In this document: positions 14,234 through 23,107 of the stretch, piece after piece
How positions within the stretch are numbered: the first letter of the stretch is position 1
How the letters are laid out: every line of letters begins with the position of its first letter
NCBI GenBank assembly: GCA_015068465.1
Contig: SVKM01000003.1
Location: forward strand, 1 to 34,116
Source of the DNA: Oscillospiraceae bacterium
GTDB lineage: Bacteria > Bacillota > Clostridia > Oscillospirales > Oscillospiraceae
Length of the DNA stretch: 34,116 bases
Reading direction: 5' to 3'
The notes under the pieces: generated by a model
Databases searched by the model: none
What the model saw: the letters and a program-made list of their open reading frames with translations, nothing else
What the model was told of the DNA's origin: nothing
Program-made: the position numbers and the translations under genes

Positions 14234-15118
14234 TCAATCCCCGACCTTGCGCAGGAAGTTGCCGTCGATGCGGACGCCCTCCTGCACGATGAAGAACGCG
14301 TGGGGGTCGAATTCGCGCGCGACGGAGCGCAGCTCGTCCTCCTCGAACTTCGACACGCACACGCACAGCACGCGCAGATCCTGCCCCGTGTAAGCGCCCT
14401 TGCCCTCCCAGTACGTCACGCCGCGGTCGAGCCGGCGCATGATCTCCTTGGGAAGCTCGGGGCTTTGGTTGTGCGTGAAGATGAGCACCTGCACACGGAT
14501 GTTCTGCTGGTGCGCGCGGTCGATGAACAGCGCGTTGCACACATTATTGATAATGGAATAGAGCGCGGTCGGCACGTCGAACAAAATCGCGCAGAGCGAA
14601 TAGAGCACCACGTTGAAGCCGATGGAAAAGCGCCCGACCGTGAAGCGGCTGCCGCGCTTGGTGAGGTAGAGCCCCAGCACGTCCAGCCCGCCGGTCGAGC
14701 TGCCGCAGGTCAGCGTCAGCCCGATGCCGAAGCCGCCGATGATGCCGCCGACGATGCAGGACGCCAGCCGCTCCGGCAGGAGCGGCTCGGCGGGCGAGCG
14801 CAACACCGCCAGAAACACCGCCGAGGCAACCGTGCAAATAAGCGTGCGCACGGCAAACTCGTGCCCCAGCGAGCGCCACGCGAGCGCAAGGATCGGGATG
14901 CAGAACACAAAGTACAAAATGCCCGAGAAGTCCACGCCTGCCGGCAGTTCAACAACGCGGGAGAGCAGCGTGCGGATCAGCTGGCACACGCCGGTGATAC
15001 CGCTGCTGTAGAGCCCCATCGGCACGACGAAGAAATTGATGGCGAACGCGTTGATGAACGTCCCCACGAGCGACAGCGCGATGCGCGACCATCGGTTTTG
15101 TATGGCTTTGTGAAGCAT
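14234..15118 (-). CDS. YitT-family membrane protein (DUF161 plus DUF2179)
   Basis: This integral membrane protein of 294 residues has five or six hydrophobic segments in the first 200. The segments include LVGTFINAFAINFFVVPMGLYSSGITG, the repeat-like GGIIGGFGIGLTLTCGSSTGGLDVLGLYL, and NVVLYSLCAILFDVPTALYSII. A soluble DUF2179 (ACT-like) C-terminal domain follows (QVLIFTHNQSPELPKEIMRRLDRGVTYWEGKGAYTG). The order and spacing match the YitT/YqfU family, whose transport substrate is not known with certainty. GGGAGGG precedes the start, and a clean sigma-A promoter lies 34-62 bases upstream. It is transcribed together with trmO, and this pairing may be coincidental. Confidence 0.9.
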   Translation of the reverse strand: MLHKAIQNRWSRIALSLVGTFINAFAINFFVVPMGLYSSGITGVCQLIRTLLSRVVELPAGVDFSGILYFVFCIPILALAWRSLGHEFAVRTLICTVASAVFLAVLRSPAEPLLPERLASCIVGGIIGGFGIGLTLTCGSSTGGLDVLGLYLTKRGSRFTVGRFSIGFNVVLYSLCAILFDVPTALYSIINNVCNALFIDRAHQQNIRVQVLIFTHNQSPELPKEIMRRLDRGVTYWEGKGAYTGQDLRVLCVCVSKFEEDELRSVAREFDPHAFFIVQEGVRIDGNFLRKVGD

Positions 15119-15151
15119 GGCGCCCTCCCGGTGCTTTCTTTCGTTTCTCCC

Positions 15152-15180
15152 ATGATACGCCCAGCCCGGCGCGATGTCAA
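15152..15180 (-). promoter_or_regulatory. Sigma-A promoter of the yitT-trmO operon
   Basis: Reading leftward: TTGACA at 15180-15175, a 17-base spacer and TATCAT at 15157-15152. Confidence 0.82.
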
Positions 15181-15286
15181 AATTTTTTTGCCGCCGACCC
15201 CATTTTTCAGGCGCGCCGCTCCGAATCCTATAGCAGAAGCCCGGAGCGCACAGCGCGCGGGCGAAACACCAAAGGAGGAATCCGGC

Positions 15287-17437
15287 ATGAAAAACAAAAC
15301 GAATCCAATCGGCGTGGGCATTACCGTCCTTGCCGTCCTGGCATTACTGATCGCGCTCCTTCCCGGGCGCGCAAGCGCGGCGAAGACGCCCGAGAGCAGC
15401 GTCACGCTCACGTTTTCCGACAGCGGCGTGACCGCTTCCGGCACGGAGAGCGGCTACAAGATCGAAGGCACCGACCTCACGATCAACGCCTCCGGCGTCT
15501 ACACGATTACCGGAAGCTGCGCCGAGGGCAGCGTCACCGTGAAAAAGGGGACGACGGGCGTCACGCTCGTGCTCGACGGCCTGACGCTCGCGAGCAGCGA
15601 CGGCGCGCCGCTGTGCCTCAACAAGGAAAGCGGCGCGACGGTCTACCTCGCCGGAGTGAACACGCTCACCGACGACGAGGACCCCGCGGACGAAGAATCC
15701 ACCGACGCTTTGGTCGCGGACGCCTTTGACGGCGCGGCGGTCAAGGTCAAGGCGAACGCGAGCCTCACGATCACCGGCAGCGGTACGCTCAATGTAAACG
15801 GCAACGCCAAAAACGGCGTCAAGGGCGGCGACGACGCAGCCATCGTGATCGAGGGCGGCAAGCTCAACATCACCGCCGCGCAGGACGGCGTCAACGCAAA
15901 CGCGGATCTTACCATCACCGGCGGCACGCTCAACGTGAGCGCGGGCGACGACGGCATCCACAGCGACGCGACGCTCACCATCGGCGCCGAGGGCGCGTCC
16001 ACCGGCCCGACCATCAACATTCTTGACAGCAGCGAGGGTCTTGAGGGCGCGGACATCGTCCTCAACGCCGGCTCCGGCACGATCATTTCGACCGACGACG
16101 GCGTCAACGCCGCGGCGGACGGCGTGGCGTCCAGCCTGACCGTCAACGGCGGTGAATGGTACGTCAACGCGGACGGCGACGGTCTCGACGCCGGCGGCGA
16201 CAGCAACGGCGACAACGGCACCATCGTCCTCAACGGCGGCACGGTCACGGTCTTCGGCGCGGCGAACAGCGGCAACAGCGCGCTCGACGCGGGCCGGGGC
16301 ATCACCTACAACGGCGGTACGCTCCTCGCGGTCGGCATGAGCGGCATGGCGGAAGCGCCGAGCGGCGGAAACGTCCTCGTCTTCGGCGGCGGCATGGGCG
16401 GCATGAACGGCGGCATGGGCGGCAATATGGGCGGTATGCCCGGCGGTTTTGGCGGCCAACAGCCCCCGCAGGGCGGCATGAACGGCGACTTTGGCGGTCA
16501 GATGCCCCCGCAGGGCGGCATGAGCGGCGGCTTCGGCGGTCAGATGCCCCAGATGGGCAGACAGGGTCAGCAGGCAAACGGTCAGCAGCCGCAGTCGAAC
16601 AGCGGCAGCATCTCCATCACCTCCGGCAGCAAGATCGCCATCACTGACGCAAGCGGCAACGTTCTTTACGAGGCGACGGGCGTGAAGAACGCGAACTGCG
16701 TGGTCTTCGCAAGCGACAAGATCGCCGAGGGCGAGACCTACACGCTCACCGTCGACGGCAAGGAGGCCGCCACGGCGACCGCCGGCGAAACGAGCGGCAT
16801 GACCGGCGGCTTCGGCGGCATGGGCGGCATGAACGGCATGAACGGCCAGCAGCCGCAGTTCGGCGGGCGCGAGCAGCAAAACGGCCAGCAGCCGCAGGCA
16901 AACAACCAGCCGGGCGGCAATCAGACGAACGGCCAGACGCAGCCGAGCGGCAATCAGCCGAACGGCAATCAGACAAACAGCCGGACGCAGCCGAACACCA
17001 CGGCTCCCGCCGCTGCAAACGAGCCGGTCAAGGCGGTCGTCTCGCCGCAGAAGCTCACGGTCAACAGCGCCGAATGCAAGGCGGAGGCGTACAACATCGG
17101 CGGCTACAACTACTTCAAGCTCCGCGACCTCGCAACGCTCCTCAACGGGACGAATTCACAGTTCGGCGTCGTCTATGACAGCGCGCGCAGGACCGTCGTC
17201 ATCGTCACCGGCAGTGCGTATACGCCCGTGGGCGGCGAGCTCGCGACCGGCAAGGACAACTCCGCGTCCGTCGTGAAAAGCACGCAGAGCGTGGAGATCA
17301 ACGGCAAAACGGTCGAGCTGACCGCGTACAACCTCGGCGGCAGCAACTTCTTCAAGCTCCGCGACCTCGCCGACGCGCTCGGCTTCGACGTGGACTACGA
17401 CCAGACGACCAACACCGCGGTCGTCACGAGCCGGTAA
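15287..17437 (+). CDS. Secreted beta-helix carbohydrate-binding protein with stalk repeats
   Basis: A 716-residue exported protein. Residues 1-31 are a signal peptide with a cleavage-like ASA|AK. Residues 38-365 are Thr/Gly/Asn-rich with repeating TITGGTLNVSAGDDGIHSDA-type units. This matches the Cthe_2159-like carbohydrate-binding family (DUF4353), a right-handed beta-helix whose founder was reported to bind cellulose and acidic pectic sugars with calcium. Two low-complexity blocks (about 366-440 and 503-575) are rich in Gly-Gly-Met and Gln-Pro and flank a short beta segment (SISITSGSKIAITDASG). The C terminus holds a pair of copper-amine-oxidase-like stalk motifs (NYFKLRDLA at 608-616, NFFKLRDLA at 687-695). 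There is no sortase signal or lipobox, so anchoring is unclear. AAAGGAGG lies 8 bases before the ATG. The long frame upstream of 15287 is spurious. Confidence 0.87.
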   Translation: MKNKTNPIGVGITVLAVLALLIALLPGRASAAKTPESSVTLTFSDSGVTASGTESGYKIEGTDLTINASGVYTITGSCAEGSVTVKKGTTGVTLVLDGLTLASSDGAPLCLNKESGATVYLAGVNTLTDDEDPADEESTDALVADAFDGAAVKVKANASLTITGSGTLNVNGNAKNGVKGGDDAAIVIEGGKLNITAAQDGVNANADLTITGGTLNVSAGDDGIHSDATLTIGAEGASTGPTINILDSSEGLEGADIVLNAGSGTIISTDDGVNAAADGVASSLTVNGGEWYVNADGDGLDAGGDSNGDNGTIVLNGGTVTVFGAANSGNSALDAGRGITYNGGTLLAVGMSGMAEAPSGGNVLVFGGGMGGMNGGMGGNMGGMPGGFGGQQPPQGGMNGDFGGQMPPQGGMSGGFGGQMPQMGRQGQQANGQQPQSNSGSISITSGSKIAITDASGNVLYEATGVKNANCVVFASDKIAEGETYTLTVDGKEAATATAGETSGMTGGFGGMGGMNGMNGQQPQFGGREQQNGQQPQANNQPGGNQTNGQTQPSGNQPNGNQTNSRTQPNTTAPAAANEPVKAVVSPQKLTVNSAECKAEAYNIGGYNYFKLRDLATLLNGTNSQFGVVYDSARRTVVIVTGSAYTPVGGELATGKDNSASVVKSTQSVEINGKTVELTAYNLGGSNFFKLRDLADALGFDVDYDQTTNTAVVTSR

Positions 17438-17469
17438 CAAACGCCTTCCGCGAGCGGAACGCTGAAACG

Positions 17470-17508
17470 AAGGCACCGGGAATTCGCAGGAATTCCCGGT
17501 GCCTTTTT
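17470..17508 (+). terminator. Terminator after the secreted beta-helix gene
   Basis: A 16-bp perfect stem (17470-17485 with 17490-17505), loop GCAG, then a T run at 17504-17508. Confidence 0.92.
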
Positions 17509-17645
17509 GCGCCGATAACCGCGGCGGAGGGAAAACAAGGCAAATGTCACAATGCGGCGCTTTGGAATTTGGATGTTTTATCCAAAACGGGCTGGAAAAT
17601 AGTGCAATTCATATATAATTGCTTTTGCCATGTGAGACAGAGCCG

Positions 17646-17674
17646 TTGCTTTGTCGCGCGTTTTATGATAAAAT
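17646..17674 (+). promoter_or_regulatory. Sigma-A promoter of the GH2 operon
   Basis: TTGCTT at 17646-17651, a 17-base spacer and TAAAAT at 17669-17674, 47 bases before the chosen start codon. Confidence 0.65.
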
Positions 17675-17721
17675 ATCCAATACTGGTTTTTATCAACAGT
17701 ATGTACCGACAGGAGGCGGCT

Positions 17722-20076
17722 ATGGCACAGCGCATCGCTTGGAACCGGGACTGGCAGTTCACCGAGGATTTTGACGATTTTACCGGCGCGCGGACGGTCT
17801 CCCTGCCGCACACCTGCCGTGAAACGCCCTACGACTACTTTGACGAGGGCGCCTACCAGATGGTCTGCGGCTACCGCAAGACGCTCCGCGTGCCGGAGGC
17901 TTGGGCGGGCAAGCGCGTGTTCCTCTGCGTCGGCGCGGCGGGGCACGGCGCGGAGGTCTTCCTCGACGGCGTGAAATACGCCGAGCACCGCTGCGGCTAC
18001 ACGGCGTTTCGCGTCGAGCTGACCGCGGGGCTGACACCGGGAAAGGAAGCGGAGGTCAAGCTCCGCGTCGATTCCCGCGAGACGCAGGACATCCCGCCGT
18101 TCGGCTACGTCATCGACTATATGACCTACGGCGGGCTCTACCGCGAGGTCTGGCTTGAGGTGACGGAGCAGACCTATATCGAAGACGTGTTCGCGCGCCC
18201 CGCGCTCTCCGGCGTCGTCTACGGCACCGTGACGCTCGCGGGCGAGGTGCGAAACGGCATGGCGCTGCGCCAGTGCGTCGATGGAAGCGAAAAGCGCACC
18301 GACGTTTCGGGCGGGAAGACCGAGACCTCGCTCTATGTGCCGGGCGCAAAGCCCTGGAGCCTCAGGGCGCCCAACCTCTACACGCTCGTGACCGAGCTGA
18401 CGGAGAACGGCAGGGTGCTCGACCGCGTGGAAACGCGCATCGGCTTCCGCGAGGCGGCGTGGCGCGCGGACGGGTTCTACCTCAACGGCGAGAAGGTCAA
18501 GCTCCTCGGCCTCAACCGCCACCAGAGCTACCCCTACGTCGGCTACGCGATGCCGAAGTCGATGCAGCGCTATGACGCGGAGATTTTGAAAAATGAGCTG
18601 GGCTGCAACGCCGTGCGCACGTCGCACTATCCGCAGTCGCAGCATTTCATCGACCGCTGCGACGAGCTGGGGCTGCTGGTGTTTACCGAGATCCCCGGCT
18701 GGCAGCACATCGGCGAGTCGGATCAGTGGCGCGAGCAGGCGGTGGAGAACGTGCGCGAGATGGTCACGCAGTACCGCAACCATCCCTCCGTTATCCTCTG
18801 GGGCGTGAGGATCAACGAGTCGCAGGACGACGATGTGCTCTACACGCGCACCAACGCGCTCGCCCGCACGCTCGACCCGACGCGCGCGACCGGCGGCGTG
18901 CGCTATCTCAAAAAGAGCAGCCTGCTCGAGGACGTCTACACCTACAACGACTTCGTCCACGACGGCAAGGCGAAGGGCTGCGAGAAAAAGAAGGACGTCA
19001 CGCCGGACGTCGAAAAGCCGTACCTCGTCAGCGAATACAACGGGCATATGTACCCGACCAAGACCTACGACAGCGAGGAGCACCGCCTTGAGCACGCGCT
19101 GCGCCACGCGAACGTCATCGACGCGATCGCGGCGGAGGACGATATCGCCGGCGGCTTCGGCTGGTGCATGTTCGACTACAACACCCACCGCGACTTCGGC
19201 AGCGGCGACCGCGTCTGCTACCACGGCGTGCTGGATATGTTCCGCAACCCCAAGCTTGCCGCGGACGTCTACAGCGCGCAGCGCGAGGGCGAGCCGTTCC
19301 TTTCGGTCAGCTCCGCGTTCGACATCGGCGAGCATCCCGCGAGCAACCGCGGGCGCGTCGTGGCGTTCACCAACGCCGACGAGGTGCGGATGTATAAAAA
19401 TGGCAGATTCATCCGAAGCTACACCCACGCGGATACGGTCTGCAAGCACATGAAAAACCCGCCAATCGAGATCGACGACTTCATCGGCGGCGAGATCGCG
19501 GAGAGCGGGGAGTACGCGCCGCTTCAGGCGCAGTACATCAAGGACATCCTCAACCACTCCGCGCGCTTCGGCGGCAAGCTCTCGCCGGAGATCGCGGCGA
19601 AGGCGGGCGTGCTGATGGCGCGCTGGCACATGACGCCCGACGACGCCTACCAGCTCTACGGCAAGTATGTGAGCTCGTGGGGCAGCGAGGCGATGGCGTT
19701 CAAGTTTGAAGCCGTGAAGGACGGCGCGGTCGTCGCCACCGTCGTCAAGGCGCCGGCGGCGGAGCGGCGTCTGCGCGTGAACGCGAGCCACACCGCGCTC
19801 GCCGAGGGCGAAACCTACGACGTCGCGGCGCTGCGCATCGCGCTCGTCGACCAGAACGGCAACGTCCTGCCGTTTGCGCAGGAGCCGGTCACGCTTACCG
19901 CGGAAGGCCCCATCGAGATCATCGGGCCGCAAACCGCGATGCTCCGCGGCGGCCTTGGCGGCACTTATGTAAAGACAAAGGGCTTAACAGGCTCCGCCGC
20001 GCTGACGCTCTCCATTGACGGCGCGGAGCTGGTAACGATTTCGTTTACGATCGACGGGGAAGGGAAAGGAGAATGA
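17722..20076 (+). CDS. Glycoside hydrolase family 2 (beta-glycosidase)
   Basis: This is a 784-residue retaining glycosidase without signal peptide, so probably cytoplasmic. Residues 1-150 form the sugar-binding jelly roll (SLPHTCRETPYDYFDEGAYQ, then YMTYGGLYREVWLEV). An immunoglobulin-like domain follows to about 255, then the TIM barrel (KLLGLNRHQSYPYVG, NAVRTSHYPQSQHFIDRCDELGLLV). The acid/base is E366 in WGVRINES and the nucleophile is most likely E438 in LVSEYNGH. After the barrel come about 240 residues of beta-rich C-terminal domains. The aglycone and sugar specificity (galactoside, glucuronide or other) cannot be read from these motifs. AGGAGG (17711-17716) supports the ATG at 17722 rather than upstream starts. 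It overlaps or abuts the next gene and shares an operon with a GPH symporter, so it probably cleaves a sugar that the symporter imports. Confidence 0.92.
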   Translation: MAQRIAWNRDWQFTEDFDDFTGARTVSLPHTCRETPYDYFDEGAYQMVCGYRKTLRVPEAWAGKRVFLCVGAAGHGAEVFLDGVKYAEHRCGYTAFRVELTAGLTPGKEAEVKLRVDSRETQDIPPFGYVIDYMTYGGLYREVWLEVTEQTYIEDVFARPALSGVVYGTVTLAGEVRNGMALRQCVDGSEKRTDVSGGKTETSLYVPGAKPWSLRAPNLYTLVTELTENGRVLDRVETRIGFREAAWRADGFYLNGEKVKLLGLNRHQSYPYVGYAMPKSMQRYDAEILKNELGCNAVRTSHYPQSQHFIDRCDELGLLVFTEIPGWQHIGESDQWREQAVENVREMVTQYRNHPSVILWGVRINESQDDDVLYTRTNALARTLDPTRATGGVRYLKKSSLLEDVYTYNDFVHDGKAKGCEKKKDVTPDVEKPYLVSEYNGHMYPTKTYDSEEHRLEHALRHANVIDAIAAEDDIAGGFGWCMFDYNTHRDFGSGDRVCYHGVLDMFRNPKLAADVYSAQREGEPFLSVSSAFDIGEHPASNRGRVVAFTNADEVRMYKNGRFIRSYTHADTVCKHMKNPPIEIDDFIGGEIAESGEYAPLQAQYIKDILNHSARFGGKLSPEIAAKAGVLMARWHMTPDDAYQLYGKYVSSWGSEAMAFKFEAVKDGAVVATVVKAPAAERRLRVNASHTALAEGETYDVAALRIALVDQNGNVLPFAQEPVTLTAEGPIEIIGPQTAMLRGGLGGTYVKTKGLTGSAALTLSIDGAELVTISFTIDGEGKGE

Positions 20077-20078
20077 CC

Positions 20079-21551
20079 ATGCAGGACAGATCGAGAAGCA
20101 TTTTCGGCAACACCGTTTCGCCGAAGGACTATGAAAAGGCGCTCAAATCCAAGGCAAAATACGTCCGCAAGTACGGCGACGACGCGAACGCGAACTATCC
20201 CGCGAAGCTCGTCGACAACGCCTGCCTCTTCTCCCCGCTCGGCGTGCGCGACATCCGCGTGGCGGAGGGAACGGGCGACGGCGCGTTCGACCGGGATAAG
20301 GGCGTCATCGTCGGCAACATCCGCATGGGCTTCGGCCACTACCGCATTTCGATCGCGATGGCGAGCGCGGCGCACGCGCTGGGGTACACGCCCTACTGGA
20401 TGGACCTCAACAGCTATCCCGAAACGACCTGCACCAAGGTCATCGGCGCGCAGAACGACCTCTACTCCCTCGGCTCGCGCCTGTCGCAGAAGTTCTGGCT
20501 GTTCAACAAGCTCGTGTGGGAGCCGGTCAACTACGAGGGCTTCCGAAAGCTCAGCTACAACGCCTCCGACCAGAAGAACGCGGAGCTGATGGCGGCGGTG
20601 TTCGCAAACGTTCCCAAGGACATCCCGCTCATCGGCACGCACGTCTGGCCCGCGCAGGCGGCGCTGCACGCGGGCATGAAGTACGTCGTCAACGCGATCC
20701 CCGACAACTGGCCGATGGCGCTCCACCTTGCCGAGGGCAGCGTCCACACGATCCAGACGCACCAGTCCTACATGGGCTACCGCATTTTGAACGGCATGCG
20801 CGGCAAGGAGGTCCTGCGCCCCATGCCCGCGGACAGCCTCGTCTACACGGGACACTATATCGACCACGAGCTCGTCGCGAACCTCGAGCACGACTGCGAA
20901 AAGCGTTTGGAGCGCAAGAAAAACGGCGAGCCGATGCGCTTCCTGCTCACCATCGGCGGCGCGGGCGCGCAGCGCGAGCTGTTCGCCGCGGTCATCCGCC
21001 ACCTGCTGCCCGCGGTGCGCGAGGGCCGCGCGGCGCTCTACGTCAACGTCGGCGACTACCGCAAGGTCTGGGACGAGCTGGTTTCGGAGGTCGACGGCCT
21101 CGCCGCGCTCTCGACCGAGCACTTCGACAACTGGGCGGACACGACCCGCTTTGCCGCTGAAGCTGTGGACGGTAAAGTAAAAGGGGTTCACGCCTTCTAC
21201 CACAAAAACATCTTCGAGGCGGTGTACTGCACCAACCTTTTGATGCGCTCGTGCGACGTGCTCGCGACCAAGCCGAGCGAGCTTGCGTTCTATCCGGTGC
21301 CGAAGCTCTTTTTGAAGCGCATCGGCGGACATGAGAAATGGGGCGCGATCCACTCCGCCGAGATGGGCGACGGCACGCTCGAGTGCGAGGACATCCCGCA
21401 CACGCTCCAGATGCTCGACCTGCTGCTCGGCGAGGAAACGCTCTTTGCCGAGATGATCCGCGCGATCCTTGTCAACAAGGCAGCGGGCGTCTACGACGGC
21501 GCGTACAATGTCGTAAAGCTTGCCATGCAGTTGAAAAACGGCGACAAATAG
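20079..21551 (+). CDS. Unrecognised GT-B-like protein in the glycosidase operon
   Basis: I do not recognise this 490-residue protein as a named family. It looks like a two-domain GT-B fold. Residues 77-95 (VIVGNIRMGFGHYRISIAMA) resemble the N-terminal glycine loop of MurG or MGDG-synthase type glycosyltransferases. Residues 286-300 (MRFLLTIGGAGAQRELF) resemble their C-terminal domain start. Between them lie TPYWMDLNSYPE, LIGTHVWPAQAALHAGMKYVVN and AIPDNWPMAL. The C-terminal part has CDVLATKPSELAFYPVPKLFLKRIGGHE, like the donor-site 'TKPSgl...P' motif of GT28-type enzymes. The start at 20079 is chosen because AAAGGAG (20065-20071) is 7 bases away. The ATG at 20073 overlaps the previous stop and is too close to that site. 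Its position between a GH2 and a GPH symporter suggests it processes the same saccharide or a glycolipid. Confidence 0.65.
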   Translation: MQDRSRSIFGNTVSPKDYEKALKSKAKYVRKYGDDANANYPAKLVDNACLFSPLGVRDIRVAEGTGDGAFDRDKGVIVGNIRMGFGHYRISIAMASAAHALGYTPYWMDLNSYPETTCTKVIGAQNDLYSLGSRLSQKFWLFNKLVWEPVNYEGFRKLSYNASDQKNAELMAAVFANVPKDIPLIGTHVWPAQAALHAGMKYVVNAIPDNWPMALHLAEGSVHTIQTHQSYMGYRILNGMRGKEVLRPMPADSLVYTGHYIDHELVANLEHDCEKRLERKKNGEPMRFLLTIGGAGAQRELFAAVIRHLLPAVREGRAALYVNVGDYRKVWDELVSEVDGLAALSTEHFDNWADTTRFAAEAVDGKVKGVHAFYHKNIFEAVYCTNLLMRSCDVLATKPSELAFYPVPKLFLKRIGGHEKWGAIHSAEMGDGTLECEDIPHTLQMLDLLLGEETLFAEMIRAILVNKAAGVYDGAYNVVKLAMQLKNGDK

Positions 21552-21602
21552 GAATATTTGTCGAGAAGATAACAAAACGTAATTAAGAAAGGGAGAAAAT
21601 CA

Positions 21603-23042
21603 GTGGAAGAAAAGCAAACACTTACCGGAGGCGCGAAGTTCTCGTATGCGCTCGGCGCGGTGGGCAAGGACATGGTCTACATGCTCTCCGCGAGCTACGT
21701 CCTCTATTATTTCCAGGACATCATGGGCGTGAACGCGATCGCGATGGGCGCGATACTGCTCGCGGCGCGTATCTTTGACGCGTTCAACGACCCCATTATG
21801 GGCGTCATCGTCGCCAAGACCAAGACCAAGTGGGGCAAGTTCCGCCCGTGGCTTCTGATCGGCACGCTCACGAACGCGGTGGTGCTCTACCTCATGTTCG
21901 CGGCGCCGCCCAAGCTGGACGCCGCCGGCATGACCGCCTACGCCGCGGTCACGTACATCCTCTGGGGCGTCACCTACACGATGATGGACATTCCGTACTG
22001 GTCGATGATCCCTGCCTTCACCGAGGGCGGCAAGGAGCGCGAGGGCCTGACGACGCTTGCAAGATCCGCCGCGGGCGTCGGCAGCGCGATCGTGAGCGTT
22101 CTGACCGTCAAGCTCGTGCAGATGCTCGGCAACTCGTTCGGCGGCGCGAACGCGCGCGAGATCGAGATCATCGGCTTCAAGTACTTCTCGCTGATCGTCG
22201 CGGTGCTGTTCGTTGTGTTCACGGTCATCATGTGCGTCAACGTCAAGGAAAGATCCACCGCCGAGATGGAGACCGTCTCCGTCGGACAGATGTTCAAGGC
22301 GCTCGTGCAGAACGACCAGGCGATGGCGGTCACAATCACGATCGTGCTCGTCAACGGCGCGCTGTACATCACCTCCAACCTTGTGCTGTACTTCTTCAAG
22401 TACGACTTCGGCGGCACGCACTGGTATGACAGCTACACGCTCTTCACCGCGTTCGGCGGCGGCATCCAGATCCTCTCGATGATGCTGCTCTACCCGCTGC
22501 TGCGCAACGGCCTCAAGCTCTCGAACACCAAGATCTTCTATGTCAGCATGGGCATGGGCGCCATCGGCTACGCGGTGCTGCTCGCGCTGACGTTCACCAC
22601 GATGTCGAGCGTGTACCTGCTGTTCATCCCCGCGTTCTTTGTCTTCGCCACCAACGGCGTCAACGCGATCCTCACGACCGTGTTCCTCGCCAACACCGTC
22701 GATTACGGCGAGATCAAAAACGACCGGCGCGACGAGTCCGTCATCTTCTCGATGCAGACCTTCGTCGTCAAGCTCGCCTCCGGCGTCGCGGCGTTCATCG
22801 CCTCGATCTGCCTGCAGATCAACAAGCTCTCCAACGCCGCCGTTTCCGAGGCGGACAAGGCGGTGGACTTCTCCGCGTCCGTCTCCGCGAGCGCGAAGAT
22901 CGGCCTGCGCATGACAATGACGATCATTCCGATCGTCGGGCTCATTGTCGCGTTCGTCTGGTTCCGCAGGAAGTACATTCTCACCGACGAAAAGGTCGCC
23001 GAGATCGCCGAAACGGTCAAGAAGCGCCGCGAGAAAGCATAA
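21603..23042 (+). CDS. GPH-family glycoside:cation symporter (MFS)
   Basis: This is a 12-helix sugar importer driven by sodium or proton gradients, 479 residues. Family marks are the N terminus GAKFSYALGAVGKDMVYML, the loop ARIFDAFNDPIMGVIVAKTKTKWGKFRPWLL, the YTMMDIPYWSMIPAFT segment and the DYGEIKNDRRDESVIFSMQTF loop near the C terminus. All are typical of the MelB/XynP/UidB type group. The charged residues of the D-P-x-x-G loop are present, so cation coupling should be functional. The start is GTG at 21603, 8 bases after AAAGGGAG. It follows the GT-B-like gene by 51 bases with no terminator between, so GH2, GT-B-like protein and transporter form one operon. The substrate is probably a glycoside cleaved by the GH2. 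Confidence 0.92.
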   Translation: MEEKQTLTGGAKFSYALGAVGKDMVYMLSASYVLYYFQDIMGVNAIAMGAILLAARIFDAFNDPIMGVIVAKTKTKWGKFRPWLLIGTLTNAVVLYLMFAAPPKLDAAGMTAYAAVTYILWGVTYTMMDIPYWSMIPAFTEGGKEREGLTTLARSAAGVGSAIVSVLTVKLVQMLGNSFGGANAREIEIIGFKYFSLIVAVLFVVFTVIMCVNVKERSTAEMETVSVGQMFKALVQNDQAMAVTITIVLVNGALYITSNLVLYFFKYDFGGTHWYDSYTLFTAFGGGIQILSMMLLYPLLRNGLKLSNTKIFYVSMGMGAIGYAVLLALTFTTMSSVYLLFIPAFFVFATNGVNAILTTVFLANTVDYGEIKNDRRDESVIFSMQTFVVKLASGVAAFIASICLQINKLSNAAVSEADKAVDFSASVSASAKIGLRMTMTIIPIVGLIVAFVWFRRKYILTDEKVAEIAETVKKRREKA

Positions 23043-23064
23043 TTATATAATGTATATATGAAGA

Positions 23065-23092
23065 GAACGCCGCCCGGCCGGGCGGCGTTCTT
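23065..23092. terminator. Hairpin between convergent symporter and uracil permease genes
   Basis: A fully palindromic GC-rich stem, GAACGCCGCCC/GGGCGGCGTTC with loop GGCC. The T tract is short on both sides, but placement and stem strength support a shared terminator. Confidence 0.7.
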
Positions 23093-23107
23093 GCTGACTT
23101 TCTGGAT

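Noticed and set aside
13787..15286. A 500-codon N-terminal extension of the beta-helix protein
   Set aside because: It runs antisense to trmO and the yitT-like gene, is Arg/Ala/His rich and passes through the yitT promoter. The signal peptide and AAAGGAGG both support the start at 15287.
15344..16879. A long minus-strand frame opposite the beta-helix gene
   Set aside because: It mirrors the repetitive Thr/Gly/Asn codons of the real gene as Ala/Val/Asp/Arg repeats. It has no domain or start signal.
17578..19932. A 784-codon open frame antisense to the GH2 gene
   Set aside because: High-GC coding regions commonly leave long open antisense frames. The predicted protein is Val/Arg/Leu/His biased with no domain, and the plus strand has catalytic GH2 motifs and a ribosome binding site.
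20079..21575. A 536-codon minus-strand frame opposite the GT-B-like gene
   Set aside because: The composition is that of an antisense shadow. The plus strand has the ribosome binding site, operon spacing and Gly-loop motifs.
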